A model generated the notes under the pieces. It was not told the DNA's origin. It did not search any database and worked only from the letters and a program-made list of their open reading frames with translations. A DNA stretch of 29,749 nt from an uncultured Clostridia bacterium. GTDB lineage: Bacteria > Bacillota > Clostridia > Christensenellales > Borkfalkiaceae. The stretch covers positions 1-29,749 of the forward strand of contig CANQUY010000004.1 of NCBI GenBank assembly GCA_947627125.1. The letters are read 5' to 3'. This document shows, in pieces, positions 7,717 to 15,841 of the stretch. Positions within the stretch are counted from its first letter, which is position 1. Each line of letters begins with the position of its first letter. The translations under genes and the position numbers were made by a program.

Positions 7717-10505
7717 TTTTCTTCCGCCTTTTTCTCTTTGTGTTCCCGTATAATCTCGTGCAGCCACTTGAACTTAAATTTCCGCACGATCATGTCGATC
7801 AAGAACAGGACGATTGAGGTGATCATGAACAGGATCCTCGGGTCGAAAGTCCTGTGGATCTCGGGGACCATCTCCGCAAAGACGCTCCACGGGTCGTCCT
7901 CTGCGACCGTCTTTCCGCCGCCCCGCTCCGCAAGTTCCGAAAGGAGAACGGAGCTGTCCTTTTCGCCGTCCGTGTCCTCCCACTCCGCGTACTCGGCCGA
8001 ATAGGAGAAGGTTTTATACATGACGGCGGAAACTTCTCCCCCGTCCGCGAGATGCTTTGTGATCGTGATGCAGTAGAGCCCCGGGGTCTTGATGACAAAG
8101 TTGCAGCGCGAGAAGTGGGAATCTGCGTTGAGGTAACCCGTGACGTAAAAATCGCTCATCGGCTCCTGATTCTCCTCGAGGAGAGAAATGGTTCCCCCGT
8201 CGCCGCCGATGCGCTCGACGGAGCCCGTAAGCGTATCTCCCTCTCCGAGATTCGCGGAGATGTTTAGCTGGTTAAAGTAATTCTCTTCGCGCAGGCTGAG
8301 CTTGATCTCCTGCGAGTGGATATCCTGCATCGGCATGAGGTTGCCGACGACGTTCCGCAAAAACCGCTGGGCATTTTTATCTGCCATGAAGGCCGCGGAC
8401 CACTCTCCATAGACGTCGCACATGAAACTTCCGACCATGCCCTGGCCGACTTTCCACTGGGAATAGATGGGGACGTTGTATTCGCCGACCATCACGGTAT
8501 CGGCGCTCGAACGGGCGCGCGTGCCAAAGAAGCCGTCGAGGGTGGCGGAGAGCGTCAATCGGGTGGAGTCGCCGCTCTCCTCATCCCCCTTTTCTATTCC
8601 CGCCGCAAGGCTGTGGAGCGGGTCGTTGATGACGGGATTGAAGGTCTTCATGTCCGTTTCTTTGATCTCGTCCGCACTCAGATCGCCCATCATGACTTCG
8701 CTGACATGCCCCGGATCCTCCACGTTGTAGATCTTTCCGCCCGTCGAATCGGTGAGCGTCTTCATTGCGGAATAGTCGGAGGCGGACATCTCGATCCCGA
8801 CAACGGAGATCGTGATACCGTCCTCCTGATAGTACTGTTTTGCGGCGTCGAGGTAGGTACTCTGGCTCTCGCTGTTGGCGCCGCCGTCCGTCACGACGAC
8901 GATATGGCGTTTTTCGACCTGTTTGAGCGTCTTGAGCGCGTCGCCCGCACGGCGGATCGCAACGGAAAATTTTGTGCTCCCGCCGCTCGTCACCGAGCCG
9001 ATCGCTTCCTTGATGATGGTGTCCTGCGTGCGGGGCGTCAGATCGAGAACCACGCCGTAGATACTCGAAAGGGTGATGATGCCGACGAAGTCGCGTTCGG
9101 AAAGCACGTTAAGACAGTCCACCGCGCCCTCCTTTGCATGTTGGAGCTTATCGCCGCTGTCCATCGAGCCCGACACGTCGATGATGAACTCCACCCCGAC
9201 GGGAGGCGTGTAATCGATCGCCTGTACGGGGAGCATCTGCTGGAGCAGGGTGTTGGCGAGGTCGGTGCGCTTGTAGGCATGGGCAACCGCGTCGCCGTTT
9301 TCGCCGATCTCCGTGCCGCCCGTCGTAAAGAGCCCGCCGCCGATATTATATACATAGTCGTAGAGCAGGGCGTCAAATCCCTCGTTGAGATCGGAATTGG
9401 CAATGTTGTTCAGAATGACCTGATCGTAGACGCAGAGCTCGCCGATCGTTGAGGGAGCCTCCCCGACGCTGAGCACCGTGACGTCATAAGAGATGTCGCC
9501 GATCTCCGTTTCGAGAATGCCCTTGAGGAGTTCGGACTGCCCCTCCTTCTGCTCGAGAATGAGAACTTTGTTAAAGATTTCAACGTCGAAGTAGGAACAG
9601 TACTTGTTGTTCTCCTCCACGGCGTCGGAATCCAGCGTGACGTAGACTTCGATCCGATGCACGCCCCGCGTTGTGAACGTATTCTTGAACGATACGGTCT
9701 GCGTACCTGCGATCAGGCCGAACTGCGCCCCGTCGCCGAGGTCCATCTTCTCCCCGTTGTCGAGGATCTCGATGGACGCCGTGCGGTTGCTCTCCTTGCT
9801 CAGGATCTCCACGTCAAAGGTGAGTTCCTCATTGGGGCCGAAATGTGTGTTGGGGAAGACGACGTTCAGCACTTGCAGGCCGTCCGAACCATAGTCCTCC
9901 GAAATGTTCACGGTATCCACCCTGATCCCCTGCGCCGCGATCGAACGGATGACGGAACGGGCGTTTTCGTCCGTCTGTTTGCCGTCTGTCACGAGGACGA
10001 TCTTGGCGGATTCGGGGTAGCGGAAGAGGGTCTGCGCATAGCGGAGAGCCGCGGCGATATCCGTTGCCGTGACGTCGGGCAGTTCCTCCGCGGCATAGTA
10101 CTTTGCAAGGGCGTCCTCGGCGTCCGAAGTGAACGGGACGATATAGCGTTGGTCAAAGCCGAACGTCACGACGCCGATACGGTAGCCGTCCTCCGCACTC
10201 TCGCTGATGACTTCGTCGATGAAGATATCTCTGCGGTCCGCGCAGGTCTGCTCCGTGTCGGAAACGTCCACGAGGAGCAAGATCTCATTCTCCTCGTTGT
10301 GGATGGTGTAGTTGAACGTCATGCCCGAGAGCGCAAGGATCGCAAACAGCATGACAAGGCCGTGCATCACCATGGAGATGATGCGGTTGCGCGTGCGCCT
10401 GTACTTTTTATTCAGAAAGAAGTACGGCAGCACGGTGAGAACGGCTGCGGGGATGAGGAGCAGAAGCAGCCAGGGATATGTGAATTCGATACTAAATCCT
10501 GTCAT
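7713..10505 (-). CDS. BatA-type membrane protein with two VWA domains flanking a GATase-like region
   Basis: The protein has 930 residues and starts at ATG 10505 behind AAAGGAG, which overlaps the upstream gene's TAA. Two N-terminal membrane helices (~11-31 and ~44-62) match the BatA/aerotolerance N-terminal region. VWA domain 1 (~74-200) has a MIDAS-like set: D80-x-S82-x-T84, T148 and D174 in VTDGK. A central stretch (~310-430) resembles the glutamine-amidotransferase-like fold found in this family (GGGLFTTGGTE). VWA domain 2 (~436-600) has a canonical MIDAS: D443-V-S445-G-S447, T511 and D540 in VTDGG. A beta-rich segment follows, then a C-terminal helix (ILFMITSIVLFLIDMIV) and a basic tail ending in KKAEEK. 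MIDAS sites bind Mg2+ and a partner protein, so this is probably an adaptor for the MoxR ATPase with its large domains outside the membrane. The substrate is unknown. Confidence 0.9.
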   Translation of the reverse strand: MTGFSIEFTYPWLLLLLIPAAVLTVLPYFFLNKKYRRTRNRIISMVMHGLVMLFAILALSGMTFNYTIHNEENEILLLVDVSDTEQTCADRRDIFIDEVISESAEDGYRIGVVTFGFDQRYIVPFTSDAEDALAKYYAAEELPDVTATDIAAALRYAQTLFRYPESAKIVLVTDGKQTDENARSVIRSIAAQGIRVDTVNISEDYGSDGLQVLNVVFPNTHFGPNEELTFDVEILSKESNRTASIEILDNGEKMDLGDGAQFGLIAGTQTVSFKNTFTTRGVHRIEVYVTLDSDAVEENNKYCSYFDVEIFNKVLILEQKEGQSELLKGILETEIGDISYDVTVLSVGEAPSTIGELCVYDQVILNNIANSDLNEGFDALLYDYVYNIGGGLFTTGGTEIGENGDAVAHAYKRTDLANTLLQQMLPVQAIDYTPPVGVEFIIDVSGSMDSGDKLQHAKEGAVDCLNVLSERDFVGIITLSSIYGVVLDLTPRTQDTIIKEAIGSVTSGGSTKFSVAIRRAGDALKTLKQVEKRHIVVVTDGGANSESQSTYLDAAKQYYQEDGITISVVGIEMSASDYSAMKTLTDSTGGKIYNVEDPGHVSEVMMGDLSADEIKETDMKTFNPVINDPLHSLAAGIEKGDEESGDSTRLTLSATLDGFFGTRARSSADTVMVGEYNVPIYSQWKVGQGMVGSFMCDVYGEWSAAFMADKNAQRFLRNVVGNLMPMQDIHSQEIKLSLREENYFNQLNISANLGEGDTLTGSVERIGGDGGTISLLEENQEPMSDFYVTGYLNADSHFSRCNFVIKTPGLYCITITKHLADGGEVSAVMYKTFSYSAEYAEWEDTDGEKDSSVLLSELAERGGGKTVAEDDPWSVFAEMVPEIHRTFDPRILFMITSIVLFLIDMIVRKFKFKWLHEIIREHKEKKAEEK

Positions 10506-10517
10506 CTTCTCTCTCCT

Positions 10518-12536
10518 TTAAGATTTTTCAAGCGAATGCAGCGCCCATTCCACAAACAGCAGCGCGACGAGCGCGGCGGCGAACCAGACGAGGAGGTCGT
10601 CGTAGACGTCGATCGCTTCCTGGTTCATGAAGGGATTCTGGAGGGACTCCTCTACGGCGAGGATATTGCTCTCCTCCTCGGGCGGGCGCACATAAATAAA
10701 TTCCGTGGGAGCTTTCTTTGCAAAATAGGTATTCACGTCGAACGTATACGTCCCGGGGATCGCAAAGGAGAGCGTCGCGGGGAATTCCTCGATCTCGGCG
10801 GGCTCCATGGTCCCCTGCTCGGAAGCGACGGTCGTGCGCTGGCCGCGGGCGTTCACCTCGATGCTCTCGTTGACCTCGAAGCTGTTCCCTACCACTGTGG
10901 AGGGCAGGAAATAATCGAAGAGATTATACATGAGAATGACCCAATCGGGCAGCATGACGATGGTGGAATTGTGCACGCTGAAGGCCATGATCGCCGTCTT
11001 GACGTCGCGGTCGTTGCGGACGAGCAGGACGGGAGCTCCCCTGCAAGACATGAGAACTTCATATCCGCTGTCGCTCGCATGGTCCATCTCGACATACCGG
11101 GTGATCTCGATATTGCCCGCTATGACGTTTTGCAGGACGGGATGCTCCGCCGTTTCTGCGGTCAGCGCCGTCCGATTGTTGAGCGTCACATCCCTCTTCG
11201 CCGTAATATCCGAGCCGCGGGGGGAACCCTGCGGGTCAAAGAGAAAGACGACGCCGTCCGTCGGAAGTTCCTGCGGCATGGAGTGCTCGAAGATATAGAC
11301 GTCGAAGCCCGAGGTCGCGGGGGGATCGCCCTGCCGCACCTCCGTGACCTGAATGTCCCAGCGGGAGGCAAACGCCTTCTTCATGACGGGAAGAATGGCA
11401 TTGACGAAGGGGTTTGCGCCGACTGAGCCCTGCGAGGGATCGACGGGGACGCCGCCGTCGCTCGCATATTGGACTCTGACCACTTCCTTGAGCCCGCCGT
11501 AGAGAAAGAAGCTGTTGTCGAGCTTCAGGCTGTCGTCCTCCTCCACATAGAGTTCAATGGAACGGAAGGTATAGAACCTCTCGTTGAGGCTGAGATCGTA
11601 ATACTTGATACTGTCCGTTTCTTCCCCCGCCTCATAGCGGAAGATGACTGTCTTGACTTCGCCGTCGTCACAGAAAACGGTCTTTGTGATGACGTCCATA
11701 TCCTTGCCGTTCGCGTCCGCGTCGGCGGCGTTTGCGCCGTACACATGCACGTTGAGGTCCACGTCGCGCGAATCGCCGTAGCAGGCGATCTGCACGGTGA
11801 GCTGGTAGAAGCCGTCGTCGAGCTCCGCGCTCGCGTTCAGGATACCGACGTTCCAGTCCCCCTCATCGACGACGGGGACGAGATTGATATTGTCGGGAAC
11901 ATACTGATAGCCCTTGTCGGTATAGACGCTGACGCGCGCGTACGGATTTTCGGCAAGGACGGCCTCGCTGAGTTCCATTGCCTTGTCGAGGTCGGAAATG
12001 CCGTAGGAGCACTGCACTTCGTTCACGGTTCCGTCCCCCTTGAGGGCATTCAGACTGTCCAAAAGAACGGCCCGTTCCGCCGCTCCGACGCGCTGGTAGA
12101 GATAGGCGGGCTGATCGTCCGCAAGAATGACGGAAACCTTTCCGCCCGCGCCGATGACTGCGTCGCACTCCTCAATGGCCTTATCGACCGCGCGTGCAAA
12201 GCGGGTCGTGCCTTCCTCCGTGGCCGTGAACATGCTCATGGAGGAATCGATCACGGCGATGAGTTCGTTTTCGTCCCCCACCGTTTCGTGCACGATGGCG
12301 GGCTTGGTCAGGATCATTGCCATGGCGGTGAGAATGAGCACCTGGCAGATGAAAATCAGAATGTTGCGCAGTTTGCTCGTGGGCAGACGCTTTTTCCTGT
12401 ACTTCAGGCTCAGCTTCCAGACGTAGGTACTGTTGACATGTTTCGTTTCGTAATTGGGGCGGACGATATAGATAATGATGAGCGCAAGGACGCCTAAAAG
12501 TCCCAAAAGTCCAAGCGGCAATAAGAGCTGCATCAT
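10518..12536 (-). CDS. BatA/VWA-domain membrane protein
   Basis: The protein has 672 residues. Two adjacent ATGs (12536 and 12533) begin the gene. The first overlaps the DUF58 gene's TGA, and a Shine-Dalgarno-like AAAGGTAGG lies about ten bases upstream; I chose the first. The N-terminal helix (~3-25), the basic KLSLKYRKKRLP stretch and the second helix (~57-77) match the BatA N-terminal family. A VWA domain follows with MIDAS residues D97-S-S99-M-S101, T111 and D140. Residues ~370-600 contain a GATase-like segment (FDVYIFEHSMPQELP). A C-terminal helix (LLVWFAAALVALLFVEW) anchors the end. It is the middle of a DUF58-VWA-VWA cassette, the arrangement usual for BatA/BatB-like pairs working with MoxR. 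The cassette's role in cell-envelope maturation is family knowledge and only loosely defined. Confidence 0.9.
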   Translation of the reverse strand: MMQLLLPLGLLGLLGVLALIIIYIVRPNYETKHVNSTYVWKLSLKYRKKRLPTSKLRNILIFICQVLILTAMAMILTKPAIVHETVGDENELIAVIDSSMSMFTATEEGTTRFARAVDKAIEECDAVIGAGGKVSVILADDQPAYLYQRVGAAERAVLLDSLNALKGDGTVNEVQCSYGISDLDKAMELSEAVLAENPYARVSVYTDKGYQYVPDNINLVPVVDEGDWNVGILNASAELDDGFYQLTVQIACYGDSRDVDLNVHVYGANAADADANGKDMDVITKTVFCDDGEVKTVIFRYEAGEETDSIKYYDLSLNERFYTFRSIELYVEEDDSLKLDNSFFLYGGLKEVVRVQYASDGGVPVDPSQGSVGANPFVNAILPVMKKAFASRWDIQVTEVRQGDPPATSGFDVYIFEHSMPQELPTDGVVFLFDPQGSPRGSDITAKRDVTLNNRTALTAETAEHPVLQNVIAGNIEITRYVEMDHASDSGYEVLMSCRGAPVLLVRNDRDVKTAIMAFSVHNSTIVMLPDWVILMYNLFDYFLPSTVVGNSFEVNESIEVNARGQRTTVASEQGTMEPAEIEEFPATLSFAIPGTYTFDVNTYFAKKAPTEFIYVRPPEEESNILAVEESLQNPFMNQEAIDVYDDLLVWFAAALVALLFVEWALHSLEKS

Positions 12537-13432
12537 GACATGATACCTACCTTTAAAAGCTCGCCGAAGAGAACACGCTCAATGGGGTCGCCCGTATTGA
12601 CGGAGAGGAAATTTGCCCCTCTCTTCTTGCAGAAGGAGCCGATCTCCTCCACAAAATCATGTAAAGCCTCGGCATAGGCGGCCTGCATGCCACGCGTAAT
12701 GCGGAGTTTCATGTTGCGCGTATCCGAAAAATCCACCGCCTCGGCGTCGAGAAGATTGACGCGGCCGTCGTAGGTGGGATCGATCTCCTCGGGCGTCATG
12801 ATCTGGAGAAGGAGGACCTGCCGCTTCTTGTAGAGCAGATAGTCCACGGCATTTTTCCAGTTGCTGTCCGTGAAAAAGTCGGAGATGATGATGGAGAGGC
12901 CGTTGTTCGTCCCCGTGTCCATACAGTTCTTGACGGCCTTTTCGAGATCCGTTTCGCCGTCAAACTCCACCTCTTCGAGCTGCCCGACGGCGCGGAAAAA
13001 GCTATTCTTGCCGACGATCGTGCCGAACGGATTTTCCGAAGTTTCCCCCTTCAGGAGATTGATCGAGAGTTTATCCATGTTCTGCACGGCCAAAAAGCCG
13101 AACGCCGCAGTCGCGGCGACGGCATATGCTGCCTTGCGCGGGTCCTCGCTGCCCATCGAGGCGGAACAATCCAAAAAGATCTGGATCTGCATCTGCCTTT
13201 CATCGGTATACAGTCTGAGAAAGTATTTTTCAAAGCGGCTGAACAAATTCCAGTCGATACGGCGGATATCATCGCCGAGCTGATACTCCCTGAAATCGGC
13301 AAATTCCACCGTCTGCCCGTAGGTGCGCACGAGGTGCTTCCCGCCGAAATAACCCGCAAGGCTCGATTTTAAATTCAAGGACATCGCCTCCAGCCTGCTG
13401 AAGAACGCGTCGTTTAAAAGTGAACCTTTCAC
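12533..13432 (-). CDS. DUF58 (VWA-like) protein
   Basis: The protein has 299 residues and starts at GTG 13432; AAGG-AAGG sequences lie just upstream. The next in-frame Met (residue 17) is too far in and would remove conserved N-terminal sequence. The DUF58 signature is clear: R48-EYQLGDDIRRIDWN at 48-62, then a VWA-like strand with D88-C-S90-A-S92-M. There is no signal peptide or membrane helix, so it should sit in the cytosol next to the MoxR ATPase. DUF58 genes almost always accompany moxR, and the product is regarded as a partner or adaptor of the AAA+ ring. It lies 17 bases after moxR and overlaps the next VWA gene, so co-translation is likely. Confidence 0.93.
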   Translation of the reverse strand: MKGSLLNDAFFSRLEAMSLNLKSSLAGYFGGKHLVRTYGQTVEFADFREYQLGDDIRRIDWNLFSRFEKYFLRLYTDERQMQIQIFLDCSASMGSEDPRKAAYAVAATAAFGFLAVQNMDKLSINLLKGETSENPFGTIVGKNSFFRAVGQLEEVEFDGETDLEKAVKNCMDTGTNNGLSIIISDFFTDSNWKNAVDYLLYKKRQVLLLQIMTPEEIDPTYDGRVNLLDAEAVDFSDTRNMKLRITRGMQAAYAEALHDFVEEIGSFCKKRGANFLSVNTGDPIERVLFGELLKVGIMS

Positions 13433-13449
13433 GTCTACCTTGCCTTTGC

Positions 13450-14445
13450 TCAGGATTTTTTATACTTCTTTTCTACCTCTTCAATGACCATCTTGATGAC
13501 GTCATCCGCGGAGATGCGCTCTGCAACTGCCTCGAAATTGAGCTTGATACGATGGCGGAGCGTGGGATATGCGAGTTCCGTGAGATCGCTGTAGGCAACG
13601 TTGAACCTGCCTTTGATGAGGGCAAGGACCTTCGCCGCGGAGATGATCGCCTGTCCCGCACGGGGGCTCGCGCCGACGCGGATGTACTTCTTGGCGGCCT
13701 CGGTGGCGCATTCGCCCTCGGGGTGGGTCGCCGCGACCATGATCATGGCGTACTTCATGACCTCCTCCGCCACAGGGATCTGGTTGGCAGTTGCACGCAT
13801 GCGGAGGAGCTCCTCGCCAGTGCACGCCGCATCCGCAACCTCTTCCATCGTCTTTTGCGTCAGGTTGACGATCTTCATGAGCTCATCGAGAGAGGGATCG
13901 GGCACGAGAAGTTTGAACATGAAACGGTCCATCTGCGCTTCGGGCAGCGGATAAGTGCCATCCTGCTCGATGGGATTCTGCGTCGCGAGGACGAAAAACG
14001 GCTCGTTGAGCTTTCTCGAAACACCCATGACCGTGACGGTGTGCTCCTGCATGGCCTCAAGGAGAGCGGACTGCGTCTTGGGCGTCGCACGGTTGATCTC
14101 GTCGGCAAGGATAATGTTGGCGAAAATGGGACCGGGCTGGAAGCTGAACGAAGAATTCCCCGCCTCATCCTTGACGATGATATTGGTACCCGTGACGTCC
14201 GCGGGCATGAGGTCGGGCGTGAACTGGATACGGGAGAACGGCAGGGAGAACACTCTGCCGAGCGTTCTGACGAGCCTCGTCTTTCCGACGCCGGGGACGC
14301 CCTCGAGGAGCACATTGCCCCCTGCGATCATCGCAATGACCGTCCCCTGTACGACAGGTTCCTGCCCGACGACGTCGCGGGAGATCTGCTCAAAGATGTT
14401 TTTGCACTGTTCGCTGAATTGATTGATGTCCTTTTCTGTAACCAT
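13450..14445 (-). CDS. MoxR-family AAA+ ATPase
   Basis: The protein has 331 residues, the usual MoxR length. The Walker A is G49-V-P-G-V-G-K55-T56, and the Walker B is I-I-L-A-D115-E116-I-N. Sensor 1 is in FVLATQNPIEQ (N157). The block GTYPLPEAQMDRF carries R174 as arginine-finger candidate, and VGASPRAGQA provides sensor 2. MoxR proteins form hexamers that use ATP to remodel or insert cofactors into partners, typically through VWA and DUF58 adaptors. The gene follows the membrane-protein gene after 48 bases and precedes DUF58 by 17 bases. Its Shine-Dalgarno site (AAAGAGAG) is weak and followed by an A-run, so it may rely partly on read-through ribosomes from upstream. Confidence 0.96.
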   Translation of the reverse strand: MVTEKDINQFSEQCKNIFEQISRDVVGQEPVVQGTVIAMIAGGNVLLEGVPGVGKTRLVRTLGRVFSLPFSRIQFTPDLMPADVTGTNIIVKDEAGNSSFSFQPGPIFANIILADEINRATPKTQSALLEAMQEHTVTVMGVSRKLNEPFFVLATQNPIEQDGTYPLPEAQMDRFMFKLLVPDPSLDELMKIVNLTQKTMEEVADAACTGEELLRMRATANQIPVAEEVMKYAMIMVAATHPEGECATEAAKKYIRVGASPRAGQAIISAAKVLALIKGRFNVAYSDLTELAYPTLRHRIKLNFEAVAERISADDVIKMVIEEVEKKYKKS

Positions 14446-14493
14446 TTTTTTTCTCTCTTTATTTGAATTTTATTGATTTCTGACGTCTGAACT

Positions 14494-15720
14494 TCAAGGC
14501 TGCGTTGTACCGCCAAGGCCCCCTCCGAGGTCGCCGCCTTCACCCTCGCCTTCTCCTTCACCGTTTTGGCTGCCGCCCGTGCCGATGCTCCCGAAGTAAT
14601 CGGAGATCCACCCCTTCATATCCTCGGAGAGGTTGCTGTCCGATTCGAGGCGGCCCTGCGCGTCATTGTACGAGTTGCCGAACTCGTCGCCGTAGTAGTG
14701 ATTGCTGTCGATGATCTGTTGGTTCCCGGAGGAGTGGGAATCCGAGTCCTCGGAATCGCTGCCGTCGCCGTTTCCGTTGCCGCTGGGCTGGGAAGGCGCG
14801 TCCGAAGAGGAACCGCCGTCAAAATTAGAGGGGTCGCCGCCGTTCTGTCCGCTTTGACTGTTTTGATTGAAATAGGCGTCCTGTTGAAGCTCTTCCACAT
14901 TGAGGCCGACGGGGACAAACATGGCCGTCACGTTGAGGGAGCCCATCACATTCGTATCCTTGCGGTAGGGATCCGTCACGCCGTCCGACCAGCCGACAAA
15001 GGCATAGCCCGTGGCGGGAACGGCATAGACGGCGGGAGCGTCCTCCCCTTCCGTCACCGAAACGGGGCCGCTGAAGGGCGTGAGCCCCGCAAACGGATCG
15101 TTGAGATCGGTCGCAGTGTGCGCCAAGTCATCCGTCCAAAGCACGATCGCTCCCGTTTCTTCGCCTGATGAAACGCCGTAGTTGACCGTGAAAGTGAAAT
15201 ACGTTTTCTCCCCCTCCAAGAGCTCCATGCCGCTCGGAATGACGTCGGCATAATAGAGGGCGGAAACGGTCGTCCCGCCGCCGAAGCCAAAGACGAGCGA
15301 TACGCCGACGAGGCCGATGAGAAGAGCGGAGATGACGATCTTGACGAGCATCGAATCGAGCGAGTTCATCGCATGAATGGCGTCCTCGCGCTGGCGGGTG
15401 GCGATATAGCTGTCGTCCCCCTCGAGCTCGAGCATGGTGAGGAGCCTCTCTTCGAGGCCCAAGGCGTCCACACGGACGGCGATCGCCTTGGCCGTGGGAC
15501 GGAATTTGAAGAAGTAGAGCGGCAGAGCCGTTGCGGCGAGCCCCACGAAGAAGAGCCCGATGGAGAGCCACAGGCCGCCCTTGAAGCCAAAGAACCAGCT
15601 CAAAAGCGCAGTGATGAGAACGAGCACGCTGCCCGCGATCAGCCCGTAAAGGAGAGATTTCAAGATCCCCTCTGCGGCGATGCGCCTATGGTATTTTTTG
15701 AATAAATTGTTCTTTTCCAT
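14494..15720 (-). CDS. Membrane protein with DUF4175-like N-terminus, InlB-like domain and low-complexity tail
   Basis: This is the first gene of the MoxR operon, 408 residues from the second ATG (15720). That start lies nine bases from a strong AAGGAGG, whereas the ATG at 15726 is only three bases away. Two helices (~20-42, ~48-68) and a third (~125-145) bracket a cytosolic segment 'RVDALGLEERLLTMLE', which resembles the DUF4175-type membrane proteins common in MoxR/VWA loci. This family match is tentative. The outer part holds a divergent InlB B-repeat (AVPATGYAFVGWSDG ... VTAMF) near 230-275. It is followed by a tail rich in Gln, Asn, Gly, Ser, Asp and Glu, ending in a GEGEGEGEGG run. The protein may sense or hold a partner at the membrane. 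Its function is not known. Confidence 0.85.
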   Translation of the reverse strand: MEKNNLFKKYHRRIAAEGILKSLLYGLIAGSVLVLITALLSWFFGFKGGLWLSIGLFFVGLAATALPLYFFKFRPTAKAIAVRVDALGLEERLLTMLELEGDDSYIATRQREDAIHAMNSLDSMLVKIVISALLIGLVGVSLVFGFGGGTTVSALYYADVIPSGMELLEGEKTYFTFTVNYGVSSGEETGAIVLWTDDLAHTATDLNDPFAGLTPFSGPVSVTEGEDAPAVYAVPATGYAFVGWSDGVTDPYRKDTNVMGSLNVTAMFVPVGLNVEELQQDAYFNQNSQSGQNGGDPSNFDGGSSSDAPSQPSGNGNGDGSDSEDSDSHSSGNQQIIDSNHYYGDEFGNSYNDAQGRLESDSNLSEDMKGWISDYFGSIGTGGSQNGEGEGEGEGGDLGGGLGGTTQP

Positions 15721-15729
15721 TCGCATTTG

Positions 15730-15736
15730 CCTCCTT
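15730..15736 (-). promoter_or_regulatory. Strong ribosome binding site deciding the start of the operon's first gene
   Basis: AAGGAGG on the minus strand precedes ATG-CGA-ATG. The spacing is three bases to the first ATG and nine to the second, which favours initiation at 15720. Confidence 0.75.
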
Positions 15737-15770
15737 TTGGAAATAAGTTCTCAAAAACAGCGTATACCCT

Positions 15771-15798
15771 CCGCGAAGATCCTTGCGGAAATTCGCGG
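15771..15798 (-). other. Intergenic stem-loop between the giant LRR gene and the MoxR operon
   Basis: The arms CCGCGAA and TTCGCGG pair perfectly over seven bases. Inside the loop, TCC-GCAA-GGA can form a second short stem capped by a GNRA tetraloop. No T-run follows directly; TTTTT comes about 14 bases later. It could therefore be a weak terminator, a processing site, or nothing. The 115-base gap shows no convincing promoter. Confidence 0.4.
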
Positions 15799-15841
15799 GG
15801 GGACGCTAAAAAGTGTTAATTCAATTACACAAGGCAGGCCA

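Noticed and set aside
8316..12497. Long plus-strand frames opposite the VWA genes (8316-9452, 9657-11426, 11469-12497)
   Set aside because: They are mirror frames of high-GC3 minus-strand genes with clear VWA motifs; no plus-strand start signals were seen.
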